Of a stretch of 64,000 nucleotides of DNA, positions 36,445 to 44,184 are shown piece by piece. How positions within the stretch are numbered: position 1 is the first letter of the stretch; every line of letters begins with the position of its first letter. Origin of the DNA: Atlantibacter subterraneus (GTDB lineage Bacteria > Pseudomonadota > Gammaproteobacteria > Enterobacterales > Enterobacteriaceae); assembly GCF_027853245.1 (NCBI RefSeq), contig NZ_JAPTZM010000002.1; one strand, 5' to 3'. The notes under the pieces are model-generated. The model did no database searches, was not told the origin of the DNA, and worked only from the letters and a program-made list of their open reading frames with translations. The position numbers and the translations under genes were made by a program.

Positions 36445-37582
36445 GTCTGAACCCCTTGATCTCAATCTTCTCGCGCAAAATATAAAACAATGGGGTGCCG
36501 AACTCGGCTTTCAGCATGTCGGTATTACCGACACCGATTTAAGCCCCCATGAACCGGCGCTCCAGGCGTGGCTGGACAAACAATATCACGGCGAGATGGA
36601 GTGGATGGCGCGCCACGGTATGATGCGCGCCCGCCCGCATGAACTGTTGCCCGGCACCCTGCGCGTGATCAGCGTCAGGATGAACTATCTGCCCACCAAC
36701 GCCGCGTTTGCGCGCACTTTAAAAGATCCCTCGCTGGGTTATATCAGCCGCTATGCGCTGGGCCGCGATTATCACAAGCTGATGCGAAACCGGCTAAAAA
36801 AACTGGGGGAAACTATTCAGCAGCAGTACGCGTCGCTGAATTTTAGACCCTTTGTCGATTCTGCGCCCGTGCTTGAGCGCCCGTTAGCCGCAAAGGCGGG
36901 CCTGGGCTGGACAGGTAAGCACTCACTTATCCTCGATCGCAACGCCGGTTCGTTCTTTTTCCTTGGCGAATTACTGGTAGATATTCCGCTGCCGGTAGAT
37001 CAACCTGTGGAAGAAGGCTGTGGCCGCTGCGTGGCGTGTATGACCATCTGCCCTACCGGCGCGATTGTTGAGCCTTACACCGTTGACGCGCGTCGCTGCA
37101 TTTCTTATCTGACCATTGAACTGGAAGGCGCTATCCCGGAAGAATTCCGTCCGCTCATCGGTAACCGCATCTACGGCTGCGATGACTGCCAGCTGATTTG
37201 CCCGTGGAACCGTTTTTCTCAGCTCACCGTTGAAGCCGACTTTTCGCCGCGCCAGGCGTTACACAGCCCTAAGCTGATTGAGCTGTTTGGCTGGAGCGAA
37301 GCGCATTTCCTGAAAATGAGCGAGGGTTCCGCGATCCGCCGCATTGGGCATGTGCGTTTTCTGCGTAACATCGCCGTCGCGTTAGGTAACGCGGCCTGGG
37401 ATGAAGCCAATATCGCCGCGCTAACAAAAAGAAAAGGTGAGCACCCACTTCTTGATGAGCATATAGATTGGGCGATTGCGCAACAATTAACCAGGCGAAA
37501 CGCCGATGCAGTCGAGGTGCAACTGCCGCAAAAACAGCGGTTGGTGCGGGTGATAGAAAAAGGTTTAACGCGTGACGCTTAA
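36443..37582 (+). CDS. queG: Epoxyqueuosine reductase QueG
   Basis: QueG reduces epoxyqueuosine to queuosine in the wobble position of GUN tRNAs, using cobalamin and two [4Fe-4S] clusters. The 379-residue protein starts MSEPLDLNLLAQNIKQWG and contains the ferredoxin-like cysteines CGRCVACMTICPTGAI and CDDCQLICPWNRF, plus DSAPVLERPLAAKAGLGWTGKHS. The C-terminal HEAT-like tail ends RVIEKGLTRDA. The predicted ATG overlaps that of divergent nnr, so each transcript must begin inside the other gene. Confidence 0.96.
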   Translation: MSEPLDLNLLAQNIKQWGAELGFQHVGITDTDLSPHEPALQAWLDKQYHGEMEWMARHGMMRARPHELLPGTLRVISVRMNYLPTNAAFARTLKDPSLGYISRYALGRDYHKLMRNRLKKLGETIQQQYASLNFRPFVDSAPVLERPLAAKAGLGWTGKHSLILDRNAGSFFFLGELLVDIPLPVDQPVEEGCGRCVACMTICPTGAIVEPYTVDARRCISYLTIELEGAIPEEFRPLIGNRIYGCDDCQLICPWNRFSQLTVEADFSPRQALHSPKLIELFGWSEAHFLKMSEGSAIRRIGHVRFLRNIAVALGNAAWDEANIAALTKRKGEHPLLDEHIDWAIAQQLTRRNADAVEVQLPQKQRLVRVIEKGLTRDA

Positions 37583-37593
37583 GAAAATTCTAC

Positions 37594-37831
37594 TGTGAAT
37601 AAAATTTAAAAGGCCTTGTCATTCAATCGTAAAAAATACGTCAGTGATCGAATTAACAATTTTAGCCGTTTAAAAATCTTATTAATAAACAATAGACTGG
37701 CGAAAAGATGTCAAAATGTGACTTGTAGTCTACGGCGGAGCGGCAAGAAATAACCTGTGGATAAGTCTGTTGAAAGTCCTGTTTCAAAGTCGTGAAAAAG
37801 GCTTACAGACAAGTTGACTTGCTGTGGATAA
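37594..37831. other. datA: datA-like cluster of three DnaA boxes between queG and the tRNA-Gly genes
   Basis: Three nonamers match TTATNCACA exactly on the minus strand: TTATTCACA at 37594-37602, TTATCCACA at 37756-37764 and TTATCCACA at 37823-37831. The last two equal the strongest R1 box. All face the same way, in an AT-rich non-coding stretch directly next to the tRNA-Gly genes. In E. coli the DnaA-titrating locus datA, where DnaA-ATP is hydrolysed with IHF, is at the queG-glyV position as I recall. I found no perfect IHF site, though the region 37650-37700 is AT-rich enough to hold a degenerate one. Confidence 0.78.
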
Positions 37832-37851
37832 TTTTTAATCGGTGAGAAATT

Positions 37852-37927
<76 letters not shown>

Positions 37928-37998
37928 TTAATCTTCGTCTTTCGCGCTGCTTAGCTGCAACTCGAAATCCTGCGATTGGGTGGTGCTGAATCAAATTT

Positions 37999-38074
<76 letters not shown>

Positions 38075-38113
38075 CCGACGTGAACTGCATTTCTGCTCTG
38101 TCACGGGAGGCGC

Positions 38114-38141
38114 ATTATACGAGAAATCATCGCTGTCGCAA
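38114..38141 (-). promoter_or_regulatory. Promoter of the tRNA-Gly operon
   Basis: On the minus strand -35 TTGCGA (38141-38136) and a consensus -10 TATAAT (38119-38114) are 16 bases apart. The G/C-rich discriminator GCGCCTCCC after the -10 is typical of stringently controlled stable-RNA promoters. Confidence 0.82.
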
Positions 38142-38245
38142 TACTTTCAAAGCGTTTTTTTGTGATTTTTATCTGAATGCTGATTTTATCAGCAAGATGG
38201 CGAAATTAAAAACAGCGTTGTTACAAAACGGTTATCAAAAAAAAT

Positions 38246-38995
38246 TTACGCTGCTGTGATAAGCGTACAGCGTAGTCCGGCAGTATCAAGCTGCTGGCGA
38301 TAAATAGCCGGTAAGTGGCTATCGGTAATCACTTCATGCACCAGCGACAGCGGGCCCAGCGCGTGGGGATGGATCTCCCCAAATTTGGAGCTGTCGGTCA
38401 ATACGTAATTACTGGCGCACTTACGCAGTGCAGTGACAACGATATCGGCGCGCAGCATATCGCGGCCGGTAAAGCCGGTTTCAGAATGAAAGCCGTCAAT
38501 GCCGATAAACGCCTTCGCAAAATGGACATGCTCCAACGCCAGCCGCGCCAGCGGCCCTACCATGCTTTCGCTGCGCTTTTGCAGTACACCGCCCAGCAGG
38601 ATCACCTCACAGCGGCTGTCACGCAGCAAATTAGCGATATGCACGCTGGCGGTGATAACCGTCACCTGGCGCTCTTTCGCCAGCACGCGCGCCAGAATGG
38701 CATTGGTACTGCCGTTCTCAATAAATACCGTTTCACCATCGTCAATCAGCGAAGCGGCATACTCCGCCAGCGCTTTTTTGGCCGGGAAATTGCTCAGCAT
38801 CCGCGAATCCACGCTGTCGTTATCTGCGACGACCGCGAACCCGTGCTCGCGCTTTAAATAAGCACCCTGCTCCAGATAATTAAGATCGTGGCGCACGGTG
38901 ACTACCGACACGCCTGTCACATCAGCCAGTTCCACAACCGGGACGCGTTTATTGTCGGTGACATATTGCAGGATATGCTGTTGGCGATCGTTCAT
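38246..38995 (-). CDS. DeoR-family transcriptional regulator, YciT-like
   Basis: This 249-residue DeoR/GlpR-type repressor has an N-terminal helix-turn-helix (about 1-57, MNDRQQHILQYVTDNKRVPV, VSVVTVRHDLNYLEQ) and a sugar-phosphate-sensing domain (about 70-235; FIENGSTNAILA, EVILLGGVLQKRSESMVGPL, AFIGIDGFHSETGFTGRDMLRAD, LTDSSKFG). The body resembles E. coli YciT. It is the last gene of the activase-glycyl-radical-enzyme operon, 50 bases after the enzyme gene, so a phosphorylated intermediate of that pathway is its likely effector. E. coli ybiWY has no such regulator next to it. Confidence 0.88.
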   Translation of the reverse strand: MNDRQQHILQYVTDNKRVPVVELADVTGVSVVTVRHDLNYLEQGAYLKREHGFAVVADNDSVDSRMLSNFPAKKALAEYAASLIDDGETVFIENGSTNAILARVLAKERQVTVITASVHIANLLRDSRCEVILLGGVLQKRSESMVGPLARLALEHVHFAKAFIGIDGFHSETGFTGRDMLRADIVVTALRKCASNYVLTDSSKFGEIHPHALGPLSLVHEVITDSHLPAIYRQQLDTAGLRCTLITAA

Positions 38996-39045
38996 AGGCT
39001 CATAACGTCAGGAAGCGCAGCGGCAACGCCGCTGCGCGAGGTGGA

Positions 39046-41478
39046 TTACAGGGTGTGTTCAGTACGGGCGATGATATCGTCCTGGGCATCCGGCGACAGC
39101 GCGGTAAAGAACGCGGAATAGCCCGCGACGCGCACCACCAGGTCGCGATACTGGTCAGGATGTTTCTTCGCCTCCAGCAGCGTTTCCCGCGACACGATGT
39201 TGTACTGAATATGCCAGCCCTTATGCACTTCAAAGAAGGTTCTCAGCATCATCATCAGCTTGATACGGTCGCTGGTATTTTCCAGCGTAGCCGGGTTCAG
39301 TTTCTGATTAAGCAATACGCCCCCAAGAATCGATCCGGTCGGCAATTTGCCTACCGAGCTAATGACCGCCGTTGGCCCGAGGTGGTCGGTCCCGGAGGCC
39401 GGGCTGGCCCCTTCCGCCAGCGGCGTTTTCGCTTTACGGCCGTCCGGCGTCGCCATGGTTGCTGCGCCAAACGGCACGTTAGCAGAGATAGACGACGTGC
39501 CCGCGTAGTAGTTACCGCCAATTGGCCCCCTGCCGTAACGCGGGTTGTGGTACTGCTTAATCTCGTCGATGTAGGTCTGATAAGCCCGCGCCAGCAGTTC
39601 ATCCACGCTGTCGTCATCGTTGCCGTACTTCGGCGCGCTGTTGATCAGGCGCTGACGCAGTTGCTCGTGGGTCAGCCCGTCGAAATCCTCTGCCAGTGCC
39701 TGCGCCAGCTGCTGCTGACCAATAACGCCCTGCTCGAACACCAGCTTTTTCACCGCCGCCAGGCTGTTGCCCAGGTTCGCGATCCCCACCTGCAAACCGG
39801 ATACCCAGTCATATTTCGCGCCGCCCTGCTTGATGCTCTTCGCGCGCTCGATACAGTCATCCACCAGCGCCGAACAGAGAATATCGTGGACGTTCTCCTC
39901 CAGCATGGTGTCCACCACGTATTCAATTTCGATAGATTTACGGGTGTAGTAGCGGATTTGGTTATCCCAGGCCGCCATCACTTCGTCAAACTGGCTGAAA
40001 TTGCCCTTCGACAGCGCCAGTTCCTGCGGCAGGAAGACTTTACCGCTGGTGGCGTCTTTGCCCCCTTCCAGCGCCGCCAGCATCACGCGCGCGAAGTTGA
40101 TAAAGCTCATGCCGGTGCATCGGTAACCCCATTTGCCGCCCACGGCGGTTTCGATGCAGCCAATGGCGGCATATTGATACGCGTCTTCCGGCTCCACACC
40201 AAGCTTGATGAATTCCGGGATTACGATTTCATCATTGTTGAATGCCGGCATCCCAAAACCGCAGCGAATCACCTGTACGCAGGCGTCCAGAAAGTCGTCG
40301 CTGATACCAGCGTGATAGCGCACGCTGAGGTTCGGTTGGGTAGAGCGCAGGCGTCCGCAGGATTCCAGGATGGCGTAAGACAGCGGGTTGACCGCATCCG
40401 TTGCCACGCCGTTCACCAGATTCTGGCCGCCGATGGTCACGTTCTGGTACAGCGGGCTGCCCGCCGAGGCTTTTGAATGTGAGCCGGAGCGGATTTTGTT
40501 CACTTCCAGCAGCTTCAGCCAGCAGCTGTGCAGCATTTCGATGGCCTGTTCGCGAGTCAGCGACTGCTCCAGCTCCACATCGCGGCGATACCACGGGTAG
40601 AGATACTGATCCATGCGGCCAAACGACACCGAGTGTCCGTTAGACTCGATCTGCAAAATCAGCTGGATGAAGTAGCACAGCTGCAACGCCTGCCAGAAGG
40701 TTTTTGGCGGCTCGTGGGCGATGACTTCACAGTTTTCAGCAATAGCAAGCAGCTCAGCTTTACGCGTTTCGCGGGTTTCCTGCTGCGCCATCTGCTGCGC
40801 CAGCGCGGCAAAACGCAGAATATGATGGCTGACGGCTTCAAGGGTAATATCAATGGCTTTCAGGAACTGCTCACCGTGCAAATCGTCCAGCACGGTCAGA
40901 TTGATGCGCGAGCGGCGCTCAGCCACTTTGGCGCGCATCCCGTCCATACCCAGCTCCAGCAGCAGCGGGAAATTCACCGCCAGATGGGCGTCGCCGGAGG
41001 TCATATTGCCTTCGGCTTTGATGATGCCGGTATCCAACAGCGCCTTTTGCTCGCTGGTAAACATACCGTAGCAGCGATCCTGCACCGTTTGCCCGCGCCA
41101 CCACGGGCAAATCTCATGCAGCACGCGTTTATTCTCTTCGCTCACCGCAAACCCTGCGCCCGGACGTTCGGCCAGATCGTCGATCTCTTTTTCGATCCAC
41201 GATACGGTGTATTCCGGGAAAATCGGCGCGGCGCGCACTTCGCTCGCCTGGTTGCCGATAATCAGCTCGTCGTGTTTGATCCAGATGGTACGTTCCGCCA
41301 GATGATGGGCCAGCGCCAGCGCGCGGCGTACCGGAATCGGCTTATCCATATTCTGTTGGTAAACCGCAGTGTAATGCCGGGCGCGCTCGGTACAGACCGG
41401 CGGCTTAACAATATGCACCAGGGCGTTTTTGTGCGCCTTAATACGGTCGCTCAGCACATCCAGTTTCAGGGTGGTCAT
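39046..41478 (-). CDS. ybiW: Glycyl radical enzyme of the YbiW type
   Basis: This 810-residue oxygen-sensitive glycyl radical enzyme has the same length as E. coli YbiW and is nearly identical over long stretches. The active-site cysteine is Cys441 in GCIE, with Glu443 as in dehydratase/lyase-type members, and the radical glycine is Gly786 in RVAGYSAFF. From memory, recent work assigned YbiW to ring-opening of 1,5-anhydroglucitol-6-phosphate, giving 1-deoxyfructose-6-phosphate, which FsaA-type aldolases cleave. The adjacent activase and fsaA genes fit that route. In E. coli these genes lie near moeA, not here. Confidence 0.93.
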   Translation of the reverse strand: MTTLKLDVLSDRIKAHKNALVHIVKPPVCTERARHYTAVYQQNMDKPIPVRRALALAHHLAERTIWIKHDELIIGNQASEVRAAPIFPEYTVSWIEKEIDDLAERPGAGFAVSEENKRVLHEICPWWRGQTVQDRCYGMFTSEQKALLDTGIIKAEGNMTSGDAHLAVNFPLLLELGMDGMRAKVAERRSRINLTVLDDLHGEQFLKAIDITLEAVSHHILRFAALAQQMAQQETRETRKAELLAIAENCEVIAHEPPKTFWQALQLCYFIQLILQIESNGHSVSFGRMDQYLYPWYRRDVELEQSLTREQAIEMLHSCWLKLLEVNKIRSGSHSKASAGSPLYQNVTIGGQNLVNGVATDAVNPLSYAILESCGRLRSTQPNLSVRYHAGISDDFLDACVQVIRCGFGMPAFNNDEIVIPEFIKLGVEPEDAYQYAAIGCIETAVGGKWGYRCTGMSFINFARVMLAALEGGKDATSGKVFLPQELALSKGNFSQFDEVMAAWDNQIRYYTRKSIEIEYVVDTMLEENVHDILCSALVDDCIERAKSIKQGGAKYDWVSGLQVGIANLGNSLAAVKKLVFEQGVIGQQQLAQALAEDFDGLTHEQLRQRLINSAPKYGNDDDSVDELLARAYQTYIDEIKQYHNPRYGRGPIGGNYYAGTSSISANVPFGAATMATPDGRKAKTPLAEGASPASGTDHLGPTAVISSVGKLPTGSILGGVLLNQKLNPATLENTSDRIKLMMMLRTFFEVHKGWHIQYNIVSRETLLEAKKHPDQYRDLVVRVAGYSAFFTALSPDAQDDIIARTEHTL

Positions 41479-41482
41479 GACA

Positions 41483-42382
41483 TTATCCTCTCAAGGTAGC
41501 CGTCAGGCCCTTCTCACGGGCGCAGGACTGGGCAAAATCAAGCAATTCCGGCGCATCGAGCGGTTTGTCCGGCGCCAGGTAGGGTTGGTTTAACAGGTGA
41601 TATTTGTTGATGCCCAGAGTGTGATAGGGCAAAAAATGAATCTCTTTGACGTTGAGCTTTTCTGCGGCGAAGTCAGTAATCGCCTGGATTGACGCTTCGT
41701 CGGCGTTAAAACCGGGGATCAGCGGGACGCGGATAATCATTTGCTTGCCAGCTGCCGCCACGTTTTCCAGATTCTTCATCACGCGCCGGGCTGAGCCGTC
41801 GGTCCATGTTTTAAACGCTGCGTCATCCACGTGCTTAAGATCGGCGAGAAACAGGTCGGTATACGGAAGCGAGGGCTCAACATAGTGCCAGGGCACGTGC
41901 AGGCAGGTTTCTACGGCGGTATGAATGCCCTGCTCATGGCTGGCTTTTAGCAGCGCCAGCGCCATCTCCGGGTTCATAAAAGGTTCGCCGCCCGACAGGG
42001 TCAGCCCGCCGCCGCTGCGGTCATAAAATGGCTTATCGCGCAGCACCGTCGCCATAATCTGCTCAACGCTTTTCTCTTCGCCGCAAACCGTCAGCGCCTG
42101 AGTAGGGCAGCAGTCCTGTAAACGGTCGAGATGTGCAGTTTCCAGCTTTTCACGGTGAATAATCAGCCCGGTCAGGCTACGTTGGATGATGTCCGGCAGC
42201 GCCTGCTGGCAAAGATCGCAGCCTTCAAGGCACAGGCGGGGATCAAACAGCACGTCGCGTTCGCGTGAACGGCTTTCCGGATTCTGGCACCAGCGGCACC
42301 CGAGAGAGCACCCTTTCAGAAACACCACGGTACGAATGCCGGGGCCGTCGTGGGTCGAGTAGCGCTGGATATTGAAAATCAT
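41483..42382 (-). CDS. ybiY: Glycyl radical enzyme activase, YbiY type
   Basis: This 299-residue radical-SAM enzyme abstracts hydrogen from the glycine of its partner, here the YbiW-type enzyme four bases downstream. The SAM cluster motif CxxxCxxC is at Cys25, Cys29 and Cys32 (GCSLGCRWC). An inserted ferredoxin-like region holds more cysteines (LCLEGCDLC, DCCPTQAL), and GGGLTLSGGEPF is the SAM-contact GGE motif. Start MIFNIQRYS at 42382 matches E. coli and has GGTG upstream; an ATG three codons earlier is possible. It is transcribed from the FNR-controlled divergent region. Confidence 0.94.
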   Translation of the reverse strand: MIFNIQRYSTHDGPGIRTVVFLKGCSLGCRWCQNPESRSRERDVLFDPRLCLEGCDLCQQALPDIIQRSLTGLIIHREKLETAHLDRLQDCCPTQALTVCGEEKSVEQIMATVLRDKPFYDRSGGGLTLSGGEPFMNPEMALALLKASHEQGIHTAVETCLHVPWHYVEPSLPYTDLFLADLKHVDDAAFKTWTDGSARRVMKNLENVAAAGKQMIIRVPLIPGFNADEASIQAITDFAAEKLNVKEIHFLPYHTLGINKYHLLNQPYLAPDKPLDAPELLDFAQSCAREKGLTATLRG

Positions 42383-42411
42383 AAAATTCACCGTTTATGT
42401 TGCGTATGAAA

Positions 42412-42480
42412 ATTAAATGACTTTCGAAAGAAAGTAACATTGATTTCGATCAACCAGTCGACGAAGGGCGAAGATATACT
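42412..42480. promoter_or_regulatory. Divergent FNR-controlled promoters of ybiYW and fsaA
   Basis: A perfect FNR box, TTGAT-TTCG-ATCAA, occupies 42440-42453. For fsaA a -10 TATACT at 42475-42480 predicts a start near 42487; for ybiY a minus-strand -10 TTTAAT at 42417-42412 predicts a start near 42405. The box centre (42446.5) is then about 41 bases upstream of both starts, the class II activation position. Neither side has a good -35, as expected for activator-dependent promoters. Confidence 0.82.
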
Positions 42481-42519
42481 GCGCTAAGTTGCTGCATTTC
42501 ACATTTTGAGGACGAAACG

Positions 42520-43185
42520 ATGGAACTTTATCTTGATACTGCCGACGTCGCGGCGGTGGCCCGCCTGGCGCGGATCTTCCCTTTGGCGGGCGTTACCACC
42601 AACCCCAGCATTGTCGCCAGCGGGAAAAAACCCGTGAGCGTGGTGCTGCCGGAATTACAGGAGGCGCTGGGCGGTAAAGGGCGTTTATTCGCGCAGGTGA
42701 TGGCTGCTCAGGCGGAAAAGATGGTGGACGAAGCGCTGGCGCTGCGGGAAATCATTCCCGATCTGGTGGTCAAAGTGCCGGTGACGCCGGAAGGCCTGGC
42801 GGCAATCAAAATCCTGAAAACCAAAGGCGTTCCCACGCTGGGTACGGCGGTTTACGGTGCTGCTCAAGGCTTGTTAAGCGCGCTGGCGGGCGCGGAATAC
42901 GTCGCGCCGTATGTGAACCGCGTTGATGCCCAGGGCGGCGACGGGATCAAAACCGTTACCGAGCTCCAGCAGTTGTTAACGCTGCATGCGCCGGGTTCGA
43001 AAGTGCTGGCTGCGAGCTTTAAAACGCCGCGTCAGGCGCTGAACTGCCTGCTGGCGGGCTGTGAAGCCATCACTCTGCCGCTGGACGTGGCGGAGCAGTT
43101 TATCAATGCGCCTGCGGTCACGGCGGCGGTGGCGAAGTTCGAGCAGGACTGGCAAAACGCATTCGGCACGCTGGCACTGAACTAA
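42520..43185 (+). CDS. fsaA: Fructose-6-phosphate aldolase, FsaA type
   Basis: This 221-residue transaldolase-family (MipB/TalC) aldolase has the Schiff-base lysine Lys85 (VVKVPVT), Asp6, Thr26, Asn28 and Gln59 of the active site in the E. coli positions. It cleaves fructose-6-phosphate or 1-deoxy analogues to glyceraldehyde-3-phosphate and dihydroxyacetone or hydroxyacetone. Divergent from ybiYW, just as in E. coli, it would take the product of the glycyl radical enzyme. GAGG lies 9-12 bases before the ATG. An FNR box upstream suggests anaerobic expression. Confidence 0.95.
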   Translation: MELYLDTADVAAVARLARIFPLAGVTTNPSIVASGKKPVSVVLPELQEALGGKGRLFAQVMAAQAEKMVDEALALREIIPDLVVKVPVTPEGLAAIKILKTKGVPTLGTAVYGAAQGLLSALAGAEYVAPYVNRVDAQGGDGIKTVTELQQLLTLHAPGSKVLAASFKTPRQALNCLLAGCEAITLPLDVAEQFINAPAVTAAVAKFEQDWQNAFGTLALN

Positions 43186-43191
43186 AAACAA

Positions 43192-43215
43192 TTCAGGCCG
43201 CGAAAGCGGCCTGAA
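43192..43215 (-). terminator. Terminator of the 42-codon gene
   Basis: A perfect ten-base stem (TTCAGGCCGC / GCGGCCTGAA) with a GAAA loop on the plus strand lies between fsaA and the small gene. Only the minus strand has a T-run after it (TTGTTTTT), so it serves the small gene at 43218-43346; for fsaA it would be a stabilising hairpin. Confidence 0.8.
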
Positions 43216-43217
43216 GA

Positions 43218-43346
43218 TCAACGCACCAGTTTGCTTTGTACCAACCATTCCAGCATCTCGCTTTTTTGCTGTGGGGTGATAAAGCGGAACCAACGATGGC
43301 ACACGGCGGATGTGGCGATAAAGTAGTTAAGATAAAAGTTTCTCAT
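43218..43346 (-). CDS. Uncharacterised 42-residue protein
   Basis: I do not recognise this gene. It is supported by a near-perfect ribosome binding site (GAGGAGG, six bases before the ATG) and a dedicated terminator right after the stop. The product starts MRNFYLNYFIATSAVCHRWF and ends EMLEWLVQSKLVR. It is amphipathic and aromatic at the N-terminus with a helical C-terminus; one short hydrophobic segment could touch a membrane. It lies between fsaA and orn, downstream of orn on the same strand after 182 bases. Confidence 0.6.
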   Translation of the reverse strand: MRNFYLNYFIATSAVCHRWFRFITPQQKSEMLEWLVQSKLVR

Positions 43347-43528
43347 GGCGACCTCCTCGTAATCTGTACAAAGTGTCGCCTGAAAACCGGAAATCATAAA
43401 TTGACGAGTTTTACCGCTTATGCCCTCTTTTAGGCAAAAAGGCGCTGTTATCAAGGTAAAAAGCGCGAATTTCTGTTCAAAAAGGGGATGTCATGCAATT
43501 AATCACAAATCCTGGCATCCCCTTTTTA

Positions 43529-44074
43529 TTACAGCTTGATAAAGTGCTCGCGGTAATACGCCAGCTCCGCCACCGACTCACGGATATCATCCAGCGCCTG
43601 GTGCGACCCTTCTTTTTTCAGACCCACTAAAATTTCCGGCTTCCAGCGGCGCGCCAGCTCTTTCAGCGTGCTGACGTCCAGATAGCGATAATGGAAATAG
43701 GCTTCCAGTTCCGGCATGTATTTGAACAGGAAGCGGCGATCCTGGCCGATACTGTTGCCGCAGATTGGTGAGGTCTTAGCCGGCACCCACTGTTTCAGGA
43801 ACTCGATGGTCGCCAGTTCTGCCGCGCGGTCGTCCAGAGTACTGGCCTTCACGCGATCCACCAGGCCGCTACCGGTATGGGTACGCACGTTCCAGTCATC
43901 CATCAGCGCCAGCTGTACGTCCGACTGATGCACCGCGATCACTGGCCCTTCCGCCAGGATATTCAGGTTCGCATCGGTAACCAGAGTGGCGATTTCGATA
44001 ATGCGGTCGCGCTCGGGATCCAGCCCCGTCATCTCCAGATCGATCCAAATCAGATTATTTTCATTTCCACTCAT
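43529..44074 (-). CDS. orn: Oligoribonuclease
   Basis: Orn degrades 2-5-base RNA fragments, notably the dinucleotide pGpG, to nucleotides and is essential in E. coli. The 181-residue protein is a DEDDh exonuclease: DLEMTGLDPERD (Asp/Glu), CGNSIGQDRRFL (Asp), and the terminal HQALDDIRESVAELAYY (His/Asp). The ATG at 44074 gives the E. coli start; four further in-frame upstream codons are less likely. It is divergent from rsgA. Confidence 0.97.
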   Translation of the reverse strand: MSGNENNLIWIDLEMTGLDPERDRIIEIATLVTDANLNILAEGPVIAVHQSDVQLALMDDWNVRTHTGSGLVDRVKASTLDDRAAELATIEFLKQWVPAKTSPICGNSIGQDRRFLFKYMPELEAYFHYRYLDVSTLKELARRWKPEILVGLKKEGSHQALDDIRESVAELAYYREHFIKL

Positions 44075-44184
44075 GCTATTTTCCACCCTTCTGGCGTCTT
44101 CAATGTGACGATCGGTTAATTCATATAAAATTAGTGTGTATCATAGAGGTTTTGCCCATTCCGGGCGACCAGGAGCCAGCACGA

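Noticed and set aside
39055..40476. 473-codon open frame opposite ybiW
   Set aside because: It is a codon-bias shadow of the glycyl radical enzyme gene; the translated product is arginine- and histidine-rich with no domain.
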